From NCBI RefSeq assembly GCF_026151205.1, contig NC_087076.1, positions 10,828,902-10,892,901 of the forward strand: a stretch of DNA of 64,000 nucleotides, given 5' to 3'. The notes beneath the pieces were generated by a model. That model was not told where the DNA came from, made no database searches, and saw only the letters and a list, made by a program, of their open reading frames with translations. Position numbers and translations under genes: made by a program. Of the stretch, positions 32,201 through 40,700 are shown in pieces (the stretch's first letter is position 1; the number at the start of each line of letters is the position of its first letter). The DNA is from Bolinopsis microptera (Eukaryota; Ctenophora; Tentaculata; Lobata; Bolinopsidae).

Positions 32201-35200
32201 CTTGAGTATCTTATGATCAAGGCTCAAGCTGCACGGACCTTATTACATCATGTGACAGGAAAAGTGAGACAGCTATGATATTTACTTAGGATAAAATGTG
32301 ACCTATTTAAACAGACGCTTCAAGGTTTTGATCATCACTCCTCGTTGTCTACATTTGCTACATTAAAACCTTTACAAACCTTAGTGCTATTTCTGTTAAC
32401 AATGACTAAGATATCAGGTGGATCTCGTGCTCCAATCTCTCACATACCAACTAATCTGAAGAAAGTGAGACCTCTGAAGCAAGTTATTCAAAACTTGCAA
32501 GAACCCTACGCTACAACCAAACTATCTTCACCTTCTAAACGAAGACGGTTACTTTGCTGCTTGGTGTCGGAGACAAGACATGCGGTGCAATCTTTAATTG
32601 TACAATCCCCTGAAGCTGACTCTACTCCAGTTATTAGGTTGAGAACTAGCTTTACCTACTCCCAGTTACAGACTCTGGAGGGAACCTTCTCGAAACAGAA
32701 TCAGATCAGCTTATTACACGCTGAACAAATCGCTGGACAGTTTGAACTTCCTGTTGAGTGCATCACTTCCTGGTTCTCAAACAGACGGCATTTGCAGAGG
32801 AAACGAGATCAGCGCAAAGTGGACAATTTAATAACTAGAAAAAATATAATTATAATTATTAATGAATATTTTTGAGGGTAGATCATATTATTATGGTGTT
32901 TTATACATTTACAAAGGATTGATTTATTTTAACATTTTAATAAACTTGCTAGTTTTACTGTCTGCTGACTGGTTTCATAAGATTTTAGGGTAAGATAAAC
33001 TCACCCTAGCAATGCAGTTAGCGACCATGTGTAGGTTTAGCCGGGGTCAGTTATCCCTTCTTCTGCTGGGCATAGGTTTCCCCCTGTCAGGGCCGGGGAG
33101 GCCCTCATGTGAACTAAGATTGAGAGTTGGAATCATGCACAAATAAACTGTCAGTTTTTAAGGAAATTCTTATATACAAATTGAAAATATTGTATTGACA
33201 ACAATCAGTCAATAAAGGAGTTTATTTCAAGCTCGTGTCTTCTGCAGCTTTAGCCTGCGTTGATCTCGTTTCCTTTGTAAATCTCGTCTGTTTGAGAACC
33301 AGGAAGTGATGCACTCAACAGGAAGTTCGAACTGTCCAGCGATCTCATGACCATGTAATAAGCTGATCTGATTCTGTTCGAGAAGGTCTCCTCCAGAGTC
33401 TGTAACTGGGAGTAGGTAAAGCTTGTTCGCATTCTGATGAGAGGAGTAGAGTCAGTTTGGATAGCAGGAGAGTGGATGTTGGGGGAGTGAACTGAGTGGA
33501 AAGTCTCTGTTAAAGAACAGGATGGTAATCGTCTACGTTTGGCGCCTTCAAGAGGAGAAATAAGTTCAGAAGGCGATGTAAATTTAGTTGGAGAGTAAGG
33601 ATCTTTTATATTATGGTTGGTGACTTTATCTGGGGGAGATAAAAAGATCGTCTTGGAGCGGGTAAGTCGAGGGTCCAATGGAGGGGGTCTCTTTTTCTTC
33701 TGTGTAGCTGAAGTGGAATCAGATGAGATCAATGAAATGTATTGATGTTCATGAACCGTCTGTTGGGATAGATTATCTTCAGAAGAGATAGAGGGTCTCT
33801 TTGATTGGGAAAGATAAGTTTTCAGGTCCAATATCTTTCTTTTATGGCTAGTTGGTTGATGAGAAGTTGGAGTGGAAGGATTAGAATTGGGGAGTGTCAT
33901 GTTGTAGGACTGGTAATTGTAATGTAGGAACGTTTCAAAAACTAATAAATAGATGAGATAAAGAGATAAGAGTCGGTATTTATACCGTAATTGTACAGTA
34001 GTCCTCACGTATTAACGAGCTCGTTATACCTGTCATGACGTTGATGTGATCCCAACAAGGGGTCATTAGATCTCCCACTTTTAATTAGCATATCGACAGG
34101 TCACGTGTCGTGTCAGGTGATCACGATGGACGGGATCTTGTTCTTTTGTAAGCAGTCACCACTTGCTTCGGATTCGTAGATTATTTGTAGCAATTTAGGG
34201 TACGAACAACGAAAACAAAGAAACAAGAGCAATAAAGAGGATTACAAGATATTAAACTATATAATAATACAATAACTGATTTGACAAACTCCTACAAACT
34301 CAATCTGCCTTCCTGGCCCTCTATCGGACCTTACATAATGTTCCGTTCGTGGCTCTACTAACTGCCCCTCCCCTCTAGAGTGTTCTCGATCCTCCGGTGT
34401 TTACTCAATTATTCCCCTGGTACCGTACGAACCTCACCAAAATACTACCCCGTCTATGCTCGCAAAACTCATTATTCTCTCTCATTGCATTCTAATCCAT
34501 TGCACGCACTCTCCATTGCATCTTTCCTAAAGCTCTACCAGCATTATCAACCACTAGTAACTTGTCGACTGAGGGATATCCACCCCATCGGAAGAGGTGC
34601 TTGAGTCAGTAGTCAGACCCACTGCCCACGCTGGTGAGGGGGGGGGGGGGTCCAAGGGGAACTTTGGGAAAGTCCCCCAAGATTTCTGAAGTTCCCCAAA
34701 AAAAAGTTCCCCAAAACTCCCCAAAGTTCCCCAAAATTCCCCAAAATTATTCAAAATTATTCAAAATTATTCAAAATTATTCAAAATTATTCAAAATTAT
34801 TCAAAATTATTCAAAATTATTCAAAATTATTCGAAATTATTCAAAATTTCTCTAATATACATTAATACCCATTAATGTTAACATGTATGTTATTATAAGG
34901 TATAATCTTAACTTACTTGTTGATACTTGCAGCATGATAATTTTTTTGGCATGATAATTTTTTTGGCATGATAATTTTTTGGGGAATTTTGGGGGAACTT
35001 TGGGAAAGTCCCCCAGGTTTCCTGAAGTTCCCCAAAAAAAAGTTCCTCAAAACTCCCCAAAGTTCCCCTTGGACCCCCCCCCCCCTGGTGACCAGAAGAA
35101 TTATTCCATCAATTGCTAATGTTAGAAATCTGTACTCTCTATATGATCTGTTAACATTATAAATCTATATAATCTAACTTAATAATTCTACAAAATATTC

Positions 35201-35760
35201 ACCGCGTACATAGCAGACCATCACAATAGTGGTAGTTACACCACCTTTCAAGTCGTACTATTTAAACTAACTTCTCATACCCCCAGGAGTACAAAACAGA
35301 GTTCCCAGTCCTGGACAGCACTCCCAAGATAAGGAAACTAGCTTCCCACGACCGGGATATGTACGAGAAAGGGGTCCGTGCCTTCGTCTCCTTTATACAG
35401 TCATACACCAAACACATGTGCAAAGCTATCTTCATCCTTAAAGAACTGGACATGGAGGGTCTTGTTGAGTCGTTCGCTTTGTTGAAGGTTCCAAAAATGC
35501 CAGAGCTGAAAAACAGGACTATTGAGTTGAACCTGTCGGTTGAGGTTGATGTTGAGAAGATTCCTTATAGCGATAAGATTAGGGAAAAAGCTCGTTTGAA
35601 ACGATTGGAGTTAGGGCCTATTCTTGACAAAGATCAGAAAAATAAGAGGTTCAAGAATAATCCCAGCTGGACTAAGAAGAAAGAGCAGAAAGTTAAAAAA
35701 GAAAAGCGTAAATTTAAGAAAATCGTGGCTAAGTCAAAAGTTGTCGAAACAATGGATTGA
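26291..35760 (+). CDS. DDX55: DEAD-box RNA helicase DDX55 (Spb4 family)
   Basis: Nine exons join in frame to 537 aa: 26291-26441, 26538-26723, 27032-27124, 27274-27392, 27665-27781, 28792-28974, 29485-29663, 29841-29952 and 35287-35760. The helicase motifs are in order: Q motif (TPVQ, about residue 26), AVTGSGKT (46-53), DEAD (159-162), SAT (190-192), ARGIDVP, and [10 protein letters not shown] across the exon 7-8 junction. The C-terminal part has the DDX55/Spb4 signature [20 protein letters not shown] and a lysine-rich nucleolar-type tail. The family unwinds pre-rRNA during large-subunit assembly. The start follows an AG (TTCTCAG|GAT-ATG). Intron 2 carries a 12-bp repeat, intron 5 a 30-bp splice-site repeat, intron 6 a pogo-like element. 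Intron 8 (5.3 kb) holds a LINE, two homeobox genes and a miniature transposon. MRPL27 follows 289 bases downstream. Confidence 0.93.
26795..27008 (+). repeat. 12-bp tandem repeat in DDX55 intron 2
   Basis: About 17 units of TGTAACAGTAAA, the first three reading TGTAACAGAAAA. A 12-base unit keeps all frames open, giving CNSK repeats on plus and TVTF on minus; these are by-products of periodicity, not proteins. The repeat fills most of a 308-base intron (26724-27031). Confidence 0.9.
27772..28659 (+). repeat. Minisatellite that reiterates the DDX55 exon 5 splice donor
   Basis: Thirty copies of an about 30-base unit contain AACGTCAG|GTTAGT or GTTTGT. The first copy spans the true exon-intron junction (exon ends at 27781), so each later unit repeats the last exon bases plus the donor. 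Most units are 30 bases; some are 31 (extra T) or 22. It occupies most of intron 5 (27782-28791). Confidence 0.95.
29013..29331. mobile_element. Probable pogo/Tigger-like miniature element in DDX55 intron 6
   Basis: It starts CAGTTATACCTCTATATTAT and ends with ATCAAACTG, preceded and followed by TA (29011-29012 and 29332-29333), as expected for Tc1-mariner insertion. The termini share CAGTT, and both ends contain words like CTCTATA and ATACC. The inverted match beyond that is weak, so the call is moderate. Confidence 0.5.
29985..31863 (+). mobile_element. LINE (L2/CR1-like) insertion in DDX55 intron 8
   Basis: A frame open from at least 30152 to 31663, with in-frame coding similarity back to about 29990, encodes a reverse transcriptase: [39 protein letters not shown] and [10 protein letters not shown], all catalytic motifs intact. 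The endonuclease domain is missing, so it is 5'-truncated. The 3' end finishes in short ATTT repeats (about 31848-31863), typical of CR1/L2 elements. It begins only about 35 bases after the exon 8 donor at 29953 and lies in the same orientation as the host gene. Confidence 0.85.
32402..32875 (+). CDS. Divergent paired-like homeodomain protein nested in DDX55 intron 8
   Basis: An uninterrupted 157-codon frame. The first about 80 residues are basic and low in structure. A complete 60-residue homeodomain follows ([18 protein letters not shown] ... WFSNRR): F8, L16, F20, W48, F49, N51 and R53 are present, and position 50 is serine as in Pax homeodomains. The body is very divergent, so class assignment is uncertain. 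The protein ends soon after the homeodomain in an isoleucine-rich tail. ATG 32402 is preferred; upstream in-frame codons lack a better ATG. CTATTTAAAC at about 32305 could serve as a TATA box. There is no intron in the coding part. Same strand as DDX55, and a related copy lies inverted at 33227-33900. Confidence 0.75.
   Translation: MTKISGGSRAPISHIPTNLKKVRPLKQVIQNLQEPYATTKLSSPSKRRRLLCCLVSETRHAVQSLIVQSPEADSTPVIRLRTSFTYSQLQTLEGTFSKQNQISLLHAEQIAGQFELPVECITSWFSNRRHLQRKRDQRKVDNLITRKNIIIIINEYF
33227..33900 (-). pseudogene. Inverted homeobox paralogue with a one-base frameshift
   Basis: The frame opens at 33900 ([13 protein letters not shown]) and runs through a serine/threonine-rich N-terminus into [19 protein letters not shown] single A is then missing (about 33377) relative to the plus-strand paralogue (TCGAACAG against TCGAAACAG). 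After the slip the other frame continues intact through the rest of the homeodomain ([15 protein letters not shown]) to a stop at 33227-33229. Because everything else is preserved, this may be a very recent pseudogene, a polymorphic allele or an assembly error. Its N-terminus is longer than that of the partner. It lies antisense to DDX55. Confidence 0.7.
34638..35084. mobile_element. Miniature inverted-repeat element with poly-G/poly-C ends
   Basis: Left end: 13 G followed by TCCAAGGGGAACTTTGG. The right end is the inverse, finishing in 11 C. The flanks are CTGGTGA on both sides (34631-34637 and 35085-35091), a 7-bp target-site duplication. Internally the same AAAGTCCCCCAAG...AGTTCCCC block occurs near both ends, and about ten units of CAAAATTATT fill 34745-34850. 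No coding capacity. It lies in DDX55 intron 8, about 200 bases before exon 9. Confidence 0.8.
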
Positions 35761-36049
35761 AAGAGTTGTGTGTACTTTTTCTTCACATTTTTAGGTTAAC
35801 CAAAATATATAATTTCGGTTTATTCTGTTTTATCCTGTTTTTATATTTATTAAAGACTTTATTAAAGTTGACATTATTAAAGTCTGAAGTTGGGGGTATA
35901 TCAGAATTGGTTGTAATTACATTTCATTTGTCTAAAACGAATCACTGTCCATCGTGAAAAATAAAAATCAAATGTCCTGACATGACTGAATTCATCATTT
36001 ACATTTCTATTCACAGTAGGTAATAAAGTTGCACATTCTCTCTCCAGCA
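35761..36049 (+). promoter_or_regulatory. DDX55-MRPL27 intercistronic region
   Basis: A 289-base gap. AATAAA at 35959-35964 would serve DDX55 polyadenylation. A pyrimidine-rich acceptor-like CATTCTCTCTCCAG follows and ends at 36047, two bases before the MRPL27 start codon. No separate promoter is visible. Confidence 0.5.
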
Positions 36050-37172
36050 ATGTCACTACATCTGTTGAGGAAACCTCTGGACACGTTACCGGGCTTGGTG
36101 ACTGTGTGTGTACGTACCAAGTTCACTAGCGAGCACTTCAAACGATACAGACCTCTGAACAGGGACAAATATTGGGGCCGGATCGTCGAGCAAGGTAACT
36201 TCTTATACAATATGCATACTATGCATAGTGTGTGCAGTGTGATACATTGTGTGTGATGTTATACAATATGCATAGTATGTTTTGTTTTTACCACTTCATT
36301 ATGTTATGGATTCGACGAGCATTAGCTGTTTGAAATTAATTAAAGCTATATTCTCAACGTGCTATGAACATTGCACAGGTTGTGATGTGGTAGCTGTTAG
36401 GGAGGCGATGTAATTCTACACTCTTGTCCCATACAGTTGTTGTGTGTAATTTTTCAATCCTGACCCTATTAGGCCTTAGTTCTAATGCAATTAGTGTTGG
36501 TTTTGCGGGCTTCCTTTACCACAGTGTTCTAGAGTTTCATTAGATTATATTTATAAAACTGTAGAACATTATATTTGATCTGTATAGTTTATCAGCTGTA
36601 TACTTTTAGTGTGTCAACTCGCAGGAATGCAAATGTCAGCTTTTGCACAGTGATAGTTTGAACTTTGATGCCGGATAATATTGCTCTATAACTTTCATAA
36701 CCTATTTTTATTTCATAGTGTTATTGCCCTTCTCAGTACGTTGCTATTTAAACACTATGTCAGTTAAATTTATTTTGTCAGGTGAGGGTGTTATACCTGG
36801 ACGAACTATTGCCAGGACCAGAGGAACTGAGTCGATATGGCCCGGAGCTAATGTACAATTAGAGGTAACGTGCAATTTGTTAATTTAAGTTAATATACCC
36901 GTAATAATAATAATTAAATACTGGCCCTAGATCATAGATGGGTTATTTCAATATAATTTGGCACAGTATTGAGTTTAATAACATACTGATTTACTCAGCG
37001 TAATCATTGGGAGAATGCGCTGATATCCATGGCTATGGGCCAGGTGAGATACCACAAGGAAGCAGTGAACGGAAGGGAGAGATCCTACGTTAGTGTTGAC
37101 AGGATCTACCATCCGGAGCCTAGATTTGTTCTGAGTAAAGTTATCCCAAAAGAGGAGAACTTGAAAAGATGA
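36050..37172 (+). CDS. MRPL27: Mitochondrial large-subunit ribosomal protein bL27m
   Basis: Three exons, 36050-36194, 36782-36864 and 36999-37172, give 133 aa. The L27 core is recognisable by its order: VIPGRTIARTRGTESIWPGANVQLERNHW corresponds to the bacterial L27 pattern of VLAGSIIxRQRGTxFHxGxNVGxGxDHT, followed by GQVRYHKE and RSYVSVDRIYHPEP. The N-terminus (MSLHLLRKPLDTLPG) is basic and hydrophobic, suitable as a mitochondrial targeting peptide. L27 lies near the peptidyl-transferase centre. The start is preceded two bases upstream by a TCTCTCTCCAG acceptor. Assignment is from memory of family patterns; no search was run. The conserved glycine-rich N-terminal extension of bacterial L27 is not evident. 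Confidence 0.78.
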
Positions 37173-37740
37173 ACTTGATCAAATTCTGTAATCTGTTGCA
37201 AAACATTTTACTTGGTATATATTTTGTAAATTATTGGTCCATGGTAATTTATTTGGCAGTTTGCGCGATTTTTATGGCCTCATTTGAGTAATACTGTGGT
37301 ATATGAGTCAGTAATTCCTTTACGACAAGAAAGATAACTTTTTAAAGAAAGATAACGTTTTTAAGTAAAACTGAAATTATCACCACTGCTAAGTAAGGCA
37401 TACTGATTTTGAACTTTGTTTATTTTGAATCAGTCATTCTTAAATAATTTTGAAATCAATTGTGTGTTCTTTCAGTCTTGGTTGCAGGAGGACGGAGTAA
37501 CCATCCATTCATGCCGATAATTTAGAATAAGTAATACATTTCCACGTTTTCTACAAGACTTTCTCCTCATTATCTAATATCTATAACTTGTGGTTCTAAA
37601 TATTCTTGAAATTGCGCTAGATTGATTTAACTCATAAGATCCACTGGATAAGATTTAATAATTTAATGATTGACCAATTCAATTATCAAATACAAAATAA
37701 TCAATAATTCAATATATGTTCAGGGTATGAAGTTTAAAGA
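37173..37740 (+). other. Intercistronic region, MRPL27 to zinc-finger gene
   Basis: 568 AT-rich bases. Nothing recognised except an acceptor-like ATATATGTTCAG|GG about 17 bases before the next ATG. Confidence 0.4.
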
Positions 37741-40700
37741 ATGAATGTAAGATTTGAGCCTACCCAGCTGCTTAATGTAGATGATCTGCGTTACTGTGAA
37801 TTTTGCTCGCAAGCCACATTCTCTGATAAAGTTCATGACGATCCATCTTGTATCCTCGATGACTTGAACCTCGTCAGTAGTTCCAACAGCCACACAAAAA
37901 CCTTGAATTACGGATTCTATCAGTGTTTTTTAAAGAACTGCACCGCACAGGTGAAGGAGTCGACAGACTTCAGCTCACACCTCACAAATCATGGTATTTG
38001 GCTGGAAGAAGCCAGATCCAAGTACAGGTACAAATGTGAGAAATGTTCTTATAAAACCACTCAGCAGCGATATCTCGATAACCATAAAGAAACATGCTCT
38101 GCAACCGGGGACAGTTCAAGTTCTGAGGACGAATCTAATAAGGCTGGGATAGATATGGCGGACAAGAACAATGAGGCTGACAAGAACAATGAGGCTGAGG
38201 CTGGCTCCTGTAGTAATTCTGATTCTAAACTTTTAGATGCTGAGGAGAAGAGTAATTCTTCTCAGTTACCTAAACAGAAGGTAGCAGAGCAGATTCCAAA
38301 AGGGCATAACATCCGTCACAGGCATCGCTGTACGGACTGTAACTACAGCACAACCCAGGCAAGGTACTTAGCATCTCATCAAGTTAACTATTGCAGTAAG
38401 GATAAAACAGCACAACCTGCTGAAACAACACGTGACAGTACAGTATCTGTACCAGCTAGCTCAACTCCACAAATGAAGGCGCCGCTCAAACTGGAAATGA
38501 CCAGTCCACCTCTGCCTCGCAAACCCAATGAATTTAAAATGAGACTGGGCAAATCAAACTCTGCTCCACAGTCACCAGACACGAGTGATAATGAAGAAGA
38601 TCAAGATGGGAACGAAAATGCAGTGCCACAGAGAGTGAATAAAAAACTTGGCGTATCTGGGAGATTAAACTGCTCTAATTGTAATTATTCTACAACACAG
38701 GAACGTTATCTAGAGAGACACAACAAGACATGTGCTGGTTCCAACTCAAAGGTGCTGTCTTGTAAGATCTGTTCTTATGATGCCCAAAATCCGTGGACTC
38801 TAACGGTCCATATGCAGTCTCACCGTATATCCAATAAAACTCCAGATAAGTTATTGGATGTGAATACAGAGCCTGAACAAGGCAACAATCTTTCAACTGA
38901 ATCCCCTGGTGTACTCTCTCCAATTGATAATATCAGCAATCTCGAGCTTCATAAATGTACTGATTGTAGCTTCAAGACAAAGAATGTTGCTCTATTTGAA
39001 CTGCATATTAAATCCTGTATTAGAAACAAGAGAAAACGTGATTCAATTTTTAAACAAAAGAAAGCTCAAGTCCTTTTGAGGCGGGTCATGTTAACCAAAG
39101 ATCAAGCAAAAGTTGGAAAGTTCAACTGCAATCTCTGTTCTTTTACAAGTACTACCAAGATTTCTGTGAATATGCACAAAATTGCAGATCATTGTAAAAA
39201 AGCCAAGAAAAAATTAAGAGAGGCCGAGGAACAATTAACCAAAGAAAAGTGTACGAAATCGTCAAATTATATTGCCCCGAAACTACAATGTTCGTTCTGC
39301 CCATACAAAGCTAAGTTTTCTATTATGGTCAAGCATCACGAAAGAAAATGCAGCTCAGCTCTTTACAAGAATTGGAGATGTGGAAAATGTTCAGACGTTC
39401 TTGCCACCAGAGAAAAGTTTGATCGACATATCCTGAATTGCAAGTCTGTTTCAGCCAGTACAGAACATGAAAAGCCTCAAAAAATCGAAGAAAGAAGATG
39501 TAAAAGGTGCTCTTATCATGCCAACTCGAAAGTTAAATTCGCCATACATCAAAATATGTGTGGAATGCCTGGATTAGAGAATTTTAGATGTAAACAGTGC
39601 AATCATCTTTCGCGTTATGTAACTGGGTTCAAACACCACACTGCTAAGTGTAATTTGAAGGCAAGTAACATCCTCAATAAAACTTGCTCAAAATGCCCAT
39701 ACCGTGCATGGACCCAGCTCGGCCTTGCAAGTCACACCAGTATTTGTGGAAAGAACATTTATAATTCGAATAGGTGCCAGAATTGTCATTTCATTGCCAA
39801 AACTCCTCATCGTTATCTGAAGCACAAAATGAGCTGCAAGGCGTCTGGTGGGGTTGGCAGAAAGATTACGAAGAAGTGCTTAAAGTGTTCCGGAGTGATA
39901 CCAATGGCTGCATACCATACGATACACAAACATAGATGTGGTAACCCACTATTTGAGGCATTCAAGTGCTCATATGTAGGCTGCTTTTACATTGGAAAAA
40001 GTGATGTTTCCATGAAGGTACACAACGGAAAGATTCACAATGAAGTGGTTGTAGCTAGTGCCAAGCTCAAGGTTAGTCATCCCAGCGTCCCCAATGTTAG
40101 CCGACCTGCCATTTCCAAGGGTGTTCGGCACAGTTGTGTGATTTGCCCTTTCTTCAGTAGTAACAAGATTAAAATAGAGAGGCACATGGCTTTATGTCGC
40201 GCTAGAAAAAATGGCTGTAAAATAGTTGATGCATGCAAATATTCAGACTGTTTCTTTCTGGCTAAAAATAAAAAAGGCATGAAAACTCACTGCAGAGTTG
40301 TTCACAGGGAATCTCCAGAGGCGTCTTCTTGTCCAAAAGTGTCGGTGACTCAGAAACCTAAATCATTAGAAGCGAAGGCAAGCATAAAAAGAGCAAAAAT
40401 GCTTCGACATAAAAACCGACATAAATGCACATTTTGTCCTTATTCTCGCTGCGATAACAGGCCTGTTATGTCTCATCAAGCCCTGTGTGCCCTCCGTAAA
40501 AATGGTGTGAGTGGTATCATTGCTTGTGAATACCCTGACTGTTATTTCTTATCAGAATCTGCTCATGGTTATAATGTACATCTGAAAACGCATCCTGTTG
40601 CTGTAACCCCAGATTCTTCTGAGATGATTGATCATGATGTATCTAAAGGCAATGCTCGTTCATTATTGACTCAGAATGTATCTTCATTTAGTGGCTCCAA

